64,000 nt of DNA, from positions 26,836,303 through 26,900,302 of the forward strand of contig NC_087069.1 in NCBI RefSeq assembly GCF_963678635.1, written 5' to 3'. The stretch is from Symsagittifera roscoffensis. Its lineage: Eukaryota; Xenacoelomorpha; Acoela; Convolutidae. The position numbers were made by a program, and so were the translations under genes. Positions 22,785 to 36,100 of the stretch are shown piece after piece; positions within the stretch are counted from its first letter, which is position 1; each line of letters starts with the position of its first letter. The notes beneath the pieces were generated by a model that was not told the origin of the DNA, did no database searches, and saw nothing but the letters and a program-made list of their open reading frames with translations.

Positions 22785-24419
22785 TTCAAATGCTCGCAAG
22801 CATTTTTTTCGAACTATGAGAAACAATTAGTTTTCCAAACTAATGAATATTTGAAAAATAATTGAAGAAAAACTAATTTTTTGGCGTTTTTTTTCAATTT
22901 TGATTTATTACTAGGCATTTTTTTTTGCATTTTTTTTGATTTTCTCATTTGCTGTAAGAGCTTCTAATTGCAATTTTAAAGCTTCTTTTTGCAAAAATTA
23001 GCTTCTGTGTATAGTTATCAAATTCTATATTAAATTATAGCTATTAGTTTTTAAGAAAATTCCTTTATACACTGGTTAAGAGAAAATAAGTTTTTTTTTA
23101 TTTTCAAGGCCGGTTAAAAATTATTTATGCGTGACTCTTTTGAGAGATATTTACTTCAATTTAGTTCATCGTGATCATTGAGCAGTTTTTATTTCTGATG
23201 TCAAGAAATTTTTGAGCTGTTTCGACTGAATACTCTCAGAGTGTAACTTTATCTCCGAGCGCTCTTCAAAAGTGAGACTGCAACTAAAATTTACTTGGTT
23301 AAACACGTTGCCTAAATACATGTTTCGACGGGAAACCAGACACTTTCTCAACTGTTAAACTGCTTAAGATGATCAAAAATAGCCGATTGCTGTGCAAGAG
23401 GCGCTTAAGGCTTCGACCAAGCAAAATTTACTCACCAATCAAACTTGAATCCATTAATCACCATTCTTACAATTTTTTTTAGTCTACTTGTAAAGTGTTC
23501 TTGTCGAAAAAAAAATCAACATGCGAGTTTTCAGTATTGCTTCATGCTGTTTGAAATTTACCTTAGTGTTTTTACTCAAGTAGGGTATCCGTTTTTTGGA
23601 TCAATTTTGTTCTGTGCGATAGTGGTTATAATGATGTGTGAGCAATTCAGCAGCAGCGATCAAAACAAAGTGATCATAGTTAATTTTTTGCTAATCTCAA
23701 ACACAGGAATTGATTGAAATTATTTTAATTTGTTTAATAAGGCGCCAAAAACGTAGCTGAGTACTTTTTGTGAAGCGAAACCTTGCTGACACACTTAATT
23801 TTCCAACGAATAGATTAACTGCGAAGTTTCAATTTTTTGACACTTATATGACGCCCTCTATTCAAATGGCGAAACAACGCCTTGATACAATTTTGCGGTT
23901 TTTATGCGGTCACATTCTGATGAACACTTTCAATCATCAATGTCAAGATTTTAGCAGTGAATCATAAGTAGCTAAAAATAAAACCACAGAAACATAAAAA
24001 ATGTTTTTTTATTGCTTGAATCTGAACGGTATATGTCCCGTGACTGTAATTAACAAAATAACGCTTTTAAGGGCAATTTTTTAGTTACAGTTTTGAACAA
24101 AAAAAATCAATAAATATCAATAAAATCATTATTTGATCTTCGGAAAGATCAAATATTTTCTAAGAAATTGGTTTTAGTAGAAACTGGGGATGCTGTGCTC
24201 AGAACTTTGCAAAAATCCTTGGTTTAGAATGCTTTGAATACTTTTACACAAGCAATTATGTGGACTTGTACATTTTTGCAGCCTTGTGTTGGCCGTTGAA
24301 TAACATGTGTTCTACGTCGCTTTAATAAAGTCTAGTGTTTTGTTTCTTTGAGCCTCATCTTTTGTGTGATTGTCAAGTTCGATGCTAGAGAATTGTGGTT
24401 CAATTTCTGTAGTGGGCAC

Positions 24420-24975
24420 TTATTTTTCAAAGCTTATTGTTCCGACTTTCGATACAAAAGTAACGGAACATTTGTGCTCGGGTGGTTTTTTTTTCTTCAG
24501 ACAAATTTCGACTTTTTAACTAGCCATTTTTGACGGAACTTTTGTCATATGATTCGAAAAGTATTGTTGTCCTGAGCTCAAATTTGAAAAGGTATTCCAC
24601 CTGTGATCATTTTTCGTAAAGTTACGGGGGTTTAAAGACTGCCATTTTGGCCGATTTGGGACAAATAACGCGCGATACATTTCGCGCTATTAACGCGTGA
24701 GCGGAGCGGAGAGATAATCCGTTTTAGAAATCGATCCAAATTGGTTTAAAAGAAGCTTTTTTGCAATAATTTATTTGTTACAGGGAGCCAAATTTATCCT
24801 GCGTACTTGATATGGCGTGTGGGGAGATGACTTTCGTAAAAATTTCAATTGTTACAAAAAAAAATATTTTCATTTTTTTACTTCATTAAATTTTTTAGTG
24901 TTATTACTGCTCCATAAACCTTAAAAAACAGTCGGAACATTCAAGGCTTTGCCCTGATACGAGCAGTCTTGTTTG
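24420..24975 (+). repeat. Dispersed repeat ending TGATACGAGCAGTC, second copy
   Basis: Same landmarks in the same order as 20813-21325, including TTTTTAACTAGCCATTTTTG and the terminus CCCTGATACGAGCAGTCTTG. Followed by a partial, scrambled repeat of its own 3' part (about 24990-25215) with four copies of CTCCATAAA. Confidence 0.55.
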
Positions 24976-25215
24976 CCATAAGTGATATGATACAAGTAGC
25001 GAAATCTATTCTTTTGTACTTTATATGGCGTCTGGGGGGATGGTTTTCATAAAAAATTTCAAATTTTAGAATTTTTTTTTCATTTTGTTTTATTTCATTT
25101 ATTTTTTTAAAAGTTATTACTGCTCCATAAACCTTAAAAAACTGTTTATTTTTGAGTTTTAACAGTTTTTTAAGGTGTCTGCTCCATAAAAAACTGTCTG
25201 CTCCATAAAACTTAA

Positions 25216-25480
25216 AAAACTGTTTATTTTTGTTTATTTTTGAGTATTTGTTACATATATTTTTAGCCCAAAAAATTTTGTTCATATTGATAATTTTTAT
25301 GAGCTTATTGCATATTTTTTGACCGAATCTTGTTTGTATCGATGATTTTCTTGAGTTTGGGTCTTTTAGTTTGAATTCAACTTTTGTTTTGAGTCTTCAA
25401 ACAGCATACTACTAAAAGTAAAAAAAAATCAATTTTTTGAACAATATAATCAATTTTTTAGACAATATAATCGATTTTTT
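25216..25480. other. AT-rich unique spacer between duplication copies
   Basis: No coding or recognised repeat. Rich in short TTTTTTGA runs leading into the ATCGAT repeat. Confidence 0.4.
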
Positions 25481-25725
25481 GGGTCCTTAGAAAATGCATT
25501 ACAATCGATTATAATCGATTTTATACAGCTTCTATGCAGATTCTGTACAGATTTCATACCGCAAAAAAAATCCATTTTCTAGAGTATAAAATCGATTTTT
25601 TTGGGTCCTTAGAAAATGCATTACAATCGATTATAATGGGTTTTGTACAAATTCTATACAGATTGTGTACAGGTTTTATACCGCAAAAATATCCATTTTG
25701 TAGACTATAAAATCGATTTTGTCTG
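25481..25725. repeat. 122-bp tandem duplication rich in AATCGATT
   Basis: GGGTCCTTAGAAAATGCATT starts at 25481 and again at 25603, so the period is 122 bp (two copies). Each copy contains CAATCGATTATAAT and ends with AAAATCGATTTT. Further ATCGAT palindromes follow to about 25830. Confidence 0.6.
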
Positions 25726-28700
25726 AACTGTGTAAAATCCCTATATTATCCATTTTAGTGTCTAATTCGGTTACATACAATCGATTGTTAACTAGTAGAA
25801 AATCTGTATAAAAATCGATTATAATCGATTGCAATCTTTTTTTTTTGCCAATGGGGGTAAGCTCACATGCATTGATGCTTTTTATTATTTGAAAGGAATT
25901 GAGAGAAACTTGGTCTGTCATCTATGTATCCATGAGCAAAATGGTACCTAAAATAGTTTGAAAAAGTGAATTATTTCGAGAGTTGCGGTTTGCAGCAGGG
26001 CCAAAATTCTGGGATTGGTCCTGGCTCTTTTCCCAACTGCACATTTTTTAAATTAAAATTACTGTTCACTTTTTCCGATTGTCATGAAAAATGACATGTA
26101 GACTAATTAGGCCATTACAAACGGGTCTTTTTCCTTTTTCCCTCCACCTGCAAATTTATATAATAAAAATTGCTGTTCGCATTGTCCGATTGTCATGATA
26201 ATTTACATGCAAATAAATTAGGCCATGACAAACGTATTTGGTCTTCATAATTTACCTTGTTCCCCCTTTGGTACTTTTTAAGAAGTCAATTATTGGTCGA
26301 TCGACCTTAAACTATTTCTTAAGGCGCGTTTGGTGTCGATATATACTAACTTTTAGGGGAAGCGTGCGCCAAAAAAAAATTGATTTTTTGTCAAAATTTT
26401 CCAAAAAGTGCCCAAAAACTGTTTTTTTGAACTGTTTTTTAAAAAAATTTGTGTGCGGCAGGATTTTTTGTGCGTCAGGATTTTTTTAGTGCTTTGGGAG
26501 AGCTCAAAAAATCAAAACTTAAGTCTACCTAAAAAAAGTCAAACGCTTCGAAAATATTCCAAAAAACGGAAATATTAGTTTCGCAAATATTAGTGTTCAT
26601 TATGAAAGTTCTTTTTTGCAGTATGTGCATAAGATCAATAACCAGCTATTAATTACAGCCAATTCCAAGGATATTAACTCAAAGTATTATAATACAAACA
26701 GTACTTTAGCTTCAAGGTATCATGGACCTGTAGCATAGAGGTAGGGAAAGAGACCCGCAACCTAATAAAATGGTTCAAACATTGGCAGGGTAGGATGTTT
26801 TAAATGAACTTTTCTGTATACTAGTTAAAATTAATGCGTCCACTCTATAAATTGAGGCTTGTTTGTTGGTATTTTTTTCAAATTCACTGATACTGCTAAT
26901 GAGTGACAATTGGCTTGCGTCACTTAGCAATTATGTAGACTCATAACTGGCGTGCGTCTCTTGAAAAATTATAAACTCAAAGTTCTACTCATTCAGTTCT
27001 TCCCAGTTGCGTTATCCGTCATATTTTTGCTTGTGTTTGCGAAGTGAAAATTCGCCTCTGCGTGTTAAACATATTAAGGCAGTGTTTTTCATCTATCAGC
27101 GCAAATACTTATCAATTTAGGGCTAAAATGATCAAAAATTGGCATATTTTTTGTGTAGTAAGGATTAAAATCTAAAAATTGACCACTGTTACCACTGAAA
27201 ACGCCTCAAATTTACTCAAAATGCTCACGTTTTTTGTTATGCTAAATTAATGTCAAATTTGAAAAAGTTAAAGTTGTTCTTCAAAAGTCCAAATATAACA
27301 ATAATTTAACGAAATTTTTTGCTACGCGTCTCATTATTACACAAGCAAAGCATAGCGTGTTATCAAGAAGAGGTTTTTTCAAATCTATGTCGCAAAGAAA
27401 AATGTTCATTTGGTGGTTTTTTTGATATATTTCAATTTAATCATATGTAATTGCTTTATTTTTGGCTAGTCTTAGTTCCTGATTGAAAAAAAACAACTAT
27501 TATGAAAATTTATGAAATTTGTTGTTCGTTTTGAAATTTTTTGCACGTTTCACAGAAATAATATTTTTACTCAATAACTGCTGTCCCTGTTTCAAAACAG
27601 AGATTATGTGTTTTACCAAAATAGAAAAACTATTCTTTCACCAAAAGAAAGAAAAACTTCTTTTTTCTTCTTCAAAAACTAAGCTGCTGATTCTGAGGTT
27701 AATTGTTCTTTCAATCTAAAATGGTCCTTTTGTTTTCCCTGCGTAATCTGTTTCACCATATTTTGTTTTGCAGAAAAGCTGATAGATGACAGAAAATTCC
27801 TTTTTGACATTTTACCGTTTTTTTTAGAAGTTTCTTCGCTAATCTCGGAAACTACTAGTTTAACCTGATATAAAGAGTTCATTTTGAAAACCAAGGCATG
27901 GAAATTTTCCCCTGCATCAGAGGTGTTTCCAATGGTTGAGTAGAAAAAAAATAACGAAAGACAATTGTTTTTATTTTTTTGACCATTTTTTGGAAAGTTG
28001 TGGCAAAACTGGCCAGCCAAATATGAGAGAAAAAAATTAATTGAAGAGAGAGATTATTTCATTATACGATTAAAAATATTTTAAAAAGTTTATCCAGCAT
28101 TAGCGGGACCACTTGTTTTACTTCCTAGTGACCGTGCCGCAGATGCGTGGATGTGAGTGACATTCCTAATGATCTTTTTAAGGAAAATTTGAAAATCAAT
28201 TAAAAGAAAACTAATTTTTTGGCATTTTATTTCGATTTTGAGTTTTTACTAGGCAATTGATTGATTTTTTCATTTGCTGTAAGAGCTTCTAATTGCAATT
28301 TTAAGGCTTCTCTTTGCAAAAATCAGCTTTTGTTTTAGTAATCAAATGCTACATCAAATCATAGCCATTAGTTTCTAAGAAAATTTCTTCATAAACTTGT
28401 TAAAAGAAAATAATTTTTTTTTTATTTTCAAGGCATACGTCGAAAGCCGGTTGAAAATTATTTATGCATGACTCTTTTGAGATATTTTCAACTCATTTTA
28501 GTTCATCGTGATTAATGAGCAGTCATTATCTCTGTTATCAAGAAAACTTTGGGCTACTTCTACTGAATACTCTCAGATGGTAACTTTATCTCCGAGCGCG
28601 CCTCAAAAGTGAGACTGCAACTGCAATTTATTTGGTTAAAACACGTTGCCGAAATAGATGTTCCGATGGGAAACCAGACACACTTGCTCAAATGTTAAAC

Positions 28701-28991
28701 AGCTTAAGTTGATCAAAAATAGCCGATTGCTGTGCAAGAGGCACTTAAGGCTTCCACCACTTTTACCGATCGATTTTTTCAGCAAAATTTACTCACCAAT
28801 CAAACTCGAATCCATTAATCACCATTCTTACAATTTTTTTTAGTCTACTTGTAAAGTGTTCTTGTCGAAAAAAAAATCAACATTCGAGTTTTCAGTATTG
28901 CTTCATGCTGTATGAAGTTTACCTCAAGGTTTTTACTCACGTAGGGTATCCGTTTTTTGGATCAATTTTGTTCTGTGCAATAGTGGTTATA

Positions 28992-30159
28992 CCCGGCTTG
29001 ACAAAAAATGATTATCATACATTTTTCATATATGAAAAAAAGGCTTATCATACTCTTCCATACAATTTCATAGAGTAAAGTGTATCTATGAAAATAGCAA
29101 ATTGAGCATTTTTCCATATATGAAATTGTATGATAAGAATTTTGTCCATGCTATGAAATTGTATGATAAGCTTTTTTTCCAAACTAAGATTTTGTATGAC
29201 AAGCATTTTTTCAATAAATGAAAATACAAGAAAATTTTCTCTCGAAAATTCGTGTTTCAACCGGAACACTGGGTTTTTTCCAGACAAAAATCATTGGTCA
29301 GAGTGTAACTGGCAGTTACCACGCAGATAAACTGCATTTGGTGGTTTCAGCCATAAAAATTAATTTTAACATTTCACATGGAAATATATACCAAAAAAGT
29401 AACTTTTTCAATAGGGCTAGATAATTTGTAGTTTAAAATTATGATGGTTGAGAGAAAAAATCCTGTTTTTTTTTTAGAAATTTACTTTTGTTTTAGCAAA
29501 TGAAAGAAAAGATAATAATCGTGTTTACAAAAAAAAACACTTTGGTGTGATTTTTGGGTTTTTTGGGTGGGAAACTCATCCTGGACTACGTTATAAACAC
29601 AAAAATGACAAACTTTGCATGCATTTTTTTTCGTAAAATTTATATTTTAACACAACAGCAAGTTTGCAGCCAAGAGAGGGATAAAAAGTTTTTTACCTCA
29701 AATTTTTATTTTTGTTTATGAAAAAAATGCGAATCATACAATTTTCATATGTGAATGTTTTATGAGAAGCATTTTTCTGACCGAAATTAAAATTATGTTT
29801 TTGTTTGTCAAAATGCCCTCTATCATACATATAGTTATTTAAATCTATTTAAAGTTATTTGCCCTCCAGACACACTCTTTGGTGATTTTTGAAAATTTTA
29901 TTTTTTCTATGACAAAATGACTACTTTATAATTTTCATACATGAAAATTGTATAATAAGCTATTTTTATAGAAAATTTTAAATCATTTTTTTAATGACCA
30001 GAAAGCTTCAAAATAGGCAATTACACCAAAAATGTTTATCAAAAACTTTTAAAACATTTTTAGGTTTTGTATGAACTTTCTATGATAAGCATTTTTTCCA
30101 TAGACTTCATATATGAAACTGGTTGATAAGCATTTTTATTGTATGGACGTCAACTCGGG
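28992..30159. mobile_element. TA-flanked non-autonomous TIR element, copy 1
   Basis: 1168 bp. Left end CCCGGCTTGAC; complement of right end CCCGAGTTGAC. It is flanked by TA on both sides (28990-28991 and 30160-30161). The paralogous empty site in copy A (TTATAATG, TA at 23629-23630) has one TA, which fixes the borders. TA duplication points to Tc1/mariner-superfamily mobilisation. The inside has no transposase; it is made of short phrases such as TTGTATGATAAGCATTTTTT in both orientations. Confidence 0.78.
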
Positions 30160-30869
30160 TAATGATGAGTGAGCAATCCAGCAGCAGCGATCAAAACAAA
30201 GTGATCATATTAAAAACTTTGCCATTCTCAAAGACAGGAATTGATTGAAGTTTTTGTAATTTGATTAAAAAGGCGCCAAAATCAAAGCTGAGTACTTTTT
30301 GTGAAGCGAAATCTAGCTGACATACTTAACTTTCCAACGAATACATTAACTGCAAAGTTTTTGACACTCATATGAAGGTCACATTATGCGGTCACATTCT
30401 TATGAACACTTTAAATCATCAATGTCAAGATTTTAGCAGTGAATCTTAAGTAGCTAAAAATATAACCACAGAAACGTGAAACAATGTTAATTTTATTGCT
30501 TGAATCTGAAAGTTATATGTTCCGTGACTGTAATTAACAAAATTAAGCTTTAAAAAACAATTTTTTAGTCACATTTTTAAACGAAAAAATCAATAAAAAA
30601 TCAATAAAATCATTATTTGAGCTTCGGAAAGATCGAATATTTTCTAAGAAATTGGTTTTTGTCGAAACTGGGGATGCTGTGCTCAGAACATTGCAAAAAG
30701 CCTTGGTTTAGGATGGTTTGCATACTTTTACACGTGCATTTTTGCACTCGTCGCTTTAATAAAGTCTAGCGTTTTGTTTCTTTGAGCCTCATCTTTTGTC
30801 TTTTGTGTGGCTGTCAAGTTCGATGCAAGAGGCTTGTGGTTCAATTTCTGTAATGGGCACTTATTTTTC

Positions 30870-31655
30870 AAAGCTTATTGTTCCGAATTTTGATGCTAAA
30901 GTATCAGAATATTTGTGCTCGGGTTGGTTTTTTTTCTTCAGACAAGCTTCGACTTTTCAACTAGCCATTTTTGACGGAATTTTTAAAATATCATTCGAAA
31001 GGTGTTTTTGTCTTGAACTCAAATTTGAAAAGATATTTCACCGGTGATGATTTTTCGTAAAGTTACCGGGTTTAAAGATCGCCATTTTGGCCAATTTGGA
31101 AATTTCGCGCATTTAACGTGTAAGCGGAGAGTTAATTCGTCTTAGAAATTGTTCCAAATTGTTTGAAAGAAGCTTATTGTTCGACTTTTGATACGAAAAT
31201 TACGGAATATTTGTGCTCGTGGTGGTTTTTTTTTCTTCAGACAAACTTCGACTTTTTAACTAGCCATTTTTGACGGAATTTTTTTCTATCATTTGAAAGG
31301 TATTGTTGTCTTGAGCTCAAAGTTGAAAAGACATTTCACCTGTGATAATTTTTTGTAAAGGTATGGGGGTTTAAAGATAGCCATTTTGGCCAATTTGGGA
31401 CAATTAACGCACGATATATTTCGCGCTATTAAGCGTAAGCGGAGTGATAAACTAGAAAGCTTTTTGCCATAATTGATTTTAATACAAGGAGCGAAATTTA
31501 TCTCTTGTACTTTATATGGCGTGTGAGGGGATGATTTTCATAAAAATTGCAAATTTTACAAAAAAAATTTTCATTTAATTTTTTTAATATTATTACTGCT
31601 CCATAAACCTCAAAAGCCAGTCGAAACAATCAAGGCTTCGCCCTGATACGAGCAG
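30870..31655 (+). repeat. Dispersed repeat, one partial and one full copy joined head to tail
   Basis: A partial copy at about 30870-31160 is followed directly by a fuller copy at about 31165-31655. It ends CCCTGATACGAGCAGTCTTG exactly where the 740-bp satellite begins. Confidence 0.55.
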
Positions 31656-32587
31656 TCTTGTTAATATTTATATTTTCTTGCCATTTTTTTTTAAAACCAT
31701 GTTACAGCTATTTCGTTGCATTTTTTCGCTTTTGTATGCCAAACTCAACTTTTCTGATGTGTATAGCATGGAATAGAGTAAACAGCTCCGAATCAACAAA
31801 TATTTCAGGTGAATGTTTTGACTTTTATAAGCAATTTTATGTAAATGTGTAGTTTTTCATTTGTAAGTGTAAATTTTTGCAGAAAATTTACTATACGATG
31901 CAGTGATTTACATAGTTTCTTTGTAATTTGAATTTTTTTCTCAAAAACTTGATTTTTGAAGTTTCAGTAGTTTTCAGCATAGTTTCAGGTAGATAGAGCA
32001 CTGTTTTAAAGAGAAGGATCATTGAATAAAATAGTTAGAAGGTCAAATTATATCAAATTGTATCGTGTTTTGAAGTTTGTTTAAGACAAAATTTCATTTT
32101 TTTGATAAAAAATCTCATTTTTTGCCCAAAAACTATTACCATTAACTTGCCATGAACCAAAAAACATATTACTTTCATTCCAAATTCTGCATGTAGTTAA
32201 CCATTAATGTTTACCACTTAAGTAACGCGCGCCATGATTTTTGGCAAAAAAAAAACAGACATTTGCACAAAAAAAAATAAAAGAGATCGTTTTTCTTACC
32301 ATTCTCTTACATCACACGAACCATGAAACCTTACCAAATCCATTCCCTATCTTAAAACGTCCTGATACGAGCTTCGCCCTTATACGAGCAGTCTTGTTAA
32401 CATTTATATTTTCTTGCCATTTTTCTTTTTTTAAAACTATTTTAGAGCTATTTCATGGCATTTCGTCGCTTTTGTATGTCAAATTCAGCTTTTCTGATGT
32501 GCATAGCATGGAATAGAAAAAACAGTTCCGAATCAACAAATATTTCATGTGCATGTTTTGAATTTCATAGGCAATTTTATGTGAATG
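31655..32587. repeat. 740-bp satellite, units left of the Polinton
   Basis: One whole unit (about 31655-32361) and the first 227 bases of another, which is cut by the Polinton after TGAATG at 32587. Landmarks are GAGCTATTTCATGGCATTT, TTTCTGATGTGTATAGCATG, CTATACGATGCAGTGATTTA, TGTATCGTGTTTTGAAGTTT and the unit end CCTGATACGAGCTTCGCCCT. Confidence 0.82.
32582..32587 (+). repeat. Left target-site duplication TGAATG
   Basis: Six bases identical to 50353-50358. In intact satellite units this place reads GTGAATGTGTAG once. Confidence 0.88.
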
Positions 32588-32909
32588 AGTAGTATATGTG
32601 TGAGCTGATCAGGGGGGGGGGGGGTGGGTATCCGGTCACCAACCTATGTATTAAGATAGGGAATAGATTTCCTATGTATTAAGATAGGGAATAGGTTTCC
32701 CAAAGTATTAAGATACGAGGTTTCAGATGGTAAGTTTTTTTCGGCGCCCGAATTTCCCATGTTTAGATTTCCCTATGTATAAGAAATTCATTGTAGGTAA
32801 TTAAGAACTCATTAGGGAATAGGATTCCTAATGTATTACGATGGTAGGTTTCCTATGTATTAAGATAGTGAGGTTTCAGATGGTAAGTTTCAGAAAAAAT
32901 TTTGGCGCC
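32588..32909. repeat. Polinton left terminal inverted repeat
   Basis: Matches the complement of 50013-50352 with a few indels. Starts AGTAGTATATGTGTGAGCTG, then a G run, then several copies of CCTATGTATTAAGATAGGGA and GGTTTCAGATGGTAAGTTTC. The inner limit is near TTGGCGCC at 32909. About 280 bp of non-coding DNA separate it from the polymerase gene end at 33188. Confidence 0.88.
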
Positions 32910-33187
32910 GATCTTACCATTTTTTTAAGATTCTCTACACCAATGTGATAGGTTATAGATTTTTTCATTTTATTAAGATATGATTTTTATTTTGTTTTAA
33001 ACCATTAGAGTTTAAATTGAAAGTTTCTGAAACTATGCTGAAACCTAATTGAAGCTTCAAAGAAGAAATTATGTTTTTCAGAAAAAAAAAATTAAATTAC
33101 TGTAAATTGTTATATTACAGTTGAAAAGTTGAGTAACATATAAATCATTGTATGGTATGAAGTTTTACTACAGTTTATAGGTTAAAC

Positions 33188-36100
33188 TTACAAATTCAAT
33201 GGATTAGTATGTATTCCATCATCAAGTACCTCCCTTTTCGGGTAAAAGTAACTGAGTCCTTTTTTAGTTTGTTCATATGTTCCAACTAAATGGTTGGAGG
33301 TTTTGAATCCGCGATTGGTCGACTTCAAATTTACAGCTTTGTCAAGAACTCGTCTGTATTTAGACATTGGTCCACCCCCAGTGTCTTCTAGCGTTCTTTT
33401 GTTGAGCTCTTTGCTGCTAAATCTGAATTTGTCGCTCTTACTATCATAGCAGCAATACGTTTTGCTGAACAGGCACAACATTTCAGTACAGCGAAATTCT
33501 TCTCTGAATAATCCAGGTTCTCGTTTGTCATGCTTTTTGTGGACAGCGCAGCATGTACAAGGAAAAATATTCTTATCTGCATCAGCTATAAAGTCATCTC
33601 TACAATCATTTCGACGACTTAGTGTCCACTGAGCTTTCTTCTCTGGTAATATACAATCGTCCAGGTTATCTTCTGCTAATGCTAGATACAAAGAGTCCGT
33701 ATCCATCTCCATCTCCTCGAATTTTTTCTCATCGCAGTACTTGTGGAGGAAGTTGTAGTATAACTCCAACATTCTAAGCTTGGCGTATTGAAGAATGAAA
33801 AAACCTACAACAATTGGTTCTCTATGTTCAATTGTTGACTTCAAAAGTTCTACTTCATATAAGTCCTTTTTCACAACATTCAATTGCTTGAAAAACTTCT
33901 CATTTATTGCTTTGTGTGTCTTCTCATCGCCGAGATATTTGGTTATCGTGTTTCTGGATCTGTCCATAATTTGATAACCGTACGAACTGTTACCGAGAAG
34001 CTTCATCGTCTCAGCAACAACTCCAGAATGTGGATTCTCGTCTCCTTCTCGTCGAGCATCAACAACAGATTGAACAAATTTGTTGAAACATTTCCTAGGT
34101 GTGTTCTCAACAAAACGATAAATTTTTGTACATTGAAGTCCAAGACTTAGATAGAAGTTAAGAAGAGGTGTGATGATTGTACCATTTTCAAATTTAAAAC
34201 TGGAAATCAACATTCTTTGTGGGTTTTTCAGCAAATCGTTCTCTTCGGCATAGTTTTTCTTGTCGGGAGACGTTAATATTTTTGAATATTGGAGGAAAAT
34301 TTGAAAATGTAGGCTTCAACTCGTCGGGAACTATTAAATCGCATTGCACATAACCAAAAAGAGATCTGTTCTTTATTTTTTCAAGTAAAGAATCAGTAGA
34401 CAGAGGTCTTTTGTAGGGAAAATTTGTGTTGACATGATTCTTGACTGAAGAATTTGTTTTGAACTGCTCCCACCACTCACACTCCCACATTTCGTGAATT
34501 TTGTAACCTCTTTCTTTTATGTACTCTCGTCTCAACTCATCCATTTCTCGCTTCTTATTTCCCTTTTCAATATCTTGTTCTGACAACGATGGACGGGTTT
34601 CTTGGCATGAGCAGAAATGATAGTAGCAACCCATAGCTTCAAATACTGTTTTACAGTGATCGCAGTAACCATCAACATGAAAACAGTCAATTTTCTTCTG
34701 CTTTCCGGTTGTGTAAAAACTCTGAATTTTAAACTCTGGTCTCAATTCTTGATAAAAGGACATACCCATGTTCTCGAAATTTTTTGTTCTGTTATTTCTA
34801 GCTTTAAAACGATCAGTTTCAGAGTCATACTCCCATCTTGTGTAAAGTCCGGTTGGCATCTCTTGACACATTGAGAATGGATATAATTGGCTAGCGTCAA
34901 TTCCAACTATTGTCTTACAATTATTTGACGACTTATGAATATAAGTTTGATCGACAACAGCTTTTCGCGTAAAAACTATTGATGGACCACCAGTCATGTC
35001 TTCTCTAATTTTCTCACATAAATCCTTATCTCCTTCAAAGAACGGGTAAAATTTGTGATTTTTCGACTTGTGTAAGCAGATATTTGCAAGATTTGGAAGC
35101 GTACATCCCAGTTTCAGCATGTCAATTCCCTTATCATGGTAAAATTTCATCATTTTTTGCATAGGTTCAAGAGTAGGAACAACATCTTTGTTGTTGTACC
35201 ACTGTAAGAAGTCTTTGAAAGTAATCATACTCTATTGTTCCCAGATGTTTTTCAAATAAGAGTAATTTTCAAAACCTGTTGGTGGAACTGATTGAATACG
35301 CAACTTTTTCAGCGCACTTTGTTGATCAAGTCATCCATTAACCAGATTTTTGGTAGTCGTTGAAATCTTTCTCGAGAGGGTTGTGATTTCTCAGTTTGCT
35401 GAAAAAGGCTTCATATGGAGGCAGTTCCGTACAGTCAAGCTTGTCTGGACTGTCAAACCATTCGTAAGGGAAAAAACATTTGGTCTCACTTGCTTTATAG
35501 GCTTTCAGAAACGAATCCAATGTTGTTGCCCCTCCAAGAATTTTCATTATGTCCAAAAACTGAACATCTCCAAATTTGAATGATATGAAATCATTTTCTT
35601 TTTTTATGACTGTTGGTTCGATTTCTTTATCACATATAAGGTATGGAATCAAATAAGATTTGATAAGGTTCAGATCGTATCTGCCGCTATTGAAACCGAA
35701 CACCGGTAAAGTATTAACATAGCGCTCTAAATGCTGTTTCAATTCGATCAACTGATTTTTTTGAATTCTCAAGAATTGTGTCGACATGTCATCTTCGTCG
35801 CCATCCTCAACACATTCATCTTCATAATCGAAAACTTCTAGTCTTTTAGTTAAAGTTCTAGCATTAAGCTTATCAACAATTTTTTTGACTCGATCATTAA
35901 CAGTGTTTTCGATTTCTTGAATTTTGGTTCTCATTTGTAGTTTACTTTTTTTAGCCAGAAGTTCCAAGCTAGAAACAAAAGCAATTATTAGAAGTTCTGG
36001 ATCTTTTTCACACAAAAAAATTGGAACATCTTGCAGATTCAAAGATATTGAGACGGAAATAGGGACATGTTTTCCAATCCAAGTAGTTGTTTCAGTTGTT

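Larger units (their letters stand above)
19038..24990. repeat. Tandem segmental duplication, copy A
   Basis: Starts at TAAGCTCACATGCAATGATG just after sulfotransferase exon 5 and matches copy B (25858-31655) in the same order: 19038-19735, about 20450-20810, 21345-22500, 22880-23720 and 23720-24560. It still contains the last sulfotransferase exon. It has gained a ~510-bp dispersed repeat (about 20813-21325) and a longer SINE-like segment (22502-22784). No gene is recognised downstream of 20246. Confidence 0.65.
25858..31655. repeat. Tandem segmental duplication, copy B (terminal exon lost)
   Basis: Collinear with copy A but jumps from the equivalent of about 19735 to about 20449 at 26535-26563, so the sulfotransferase terminal exon is absent. 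Copy B carries private insertions: a SINE-tail segment at about 26890-27062 and a 1168-bp TA-flanked element at 28992-30159. No ORF in it looks coding. Confidence 0.65.

Noticed and set aside
24941-25285. 114-codon minus-strand ORF
   Set aside because: Runs through tandem pieces of the dispersed repeat (CTCCATAAA copies); repetitive Lys/Asn/Phe product.
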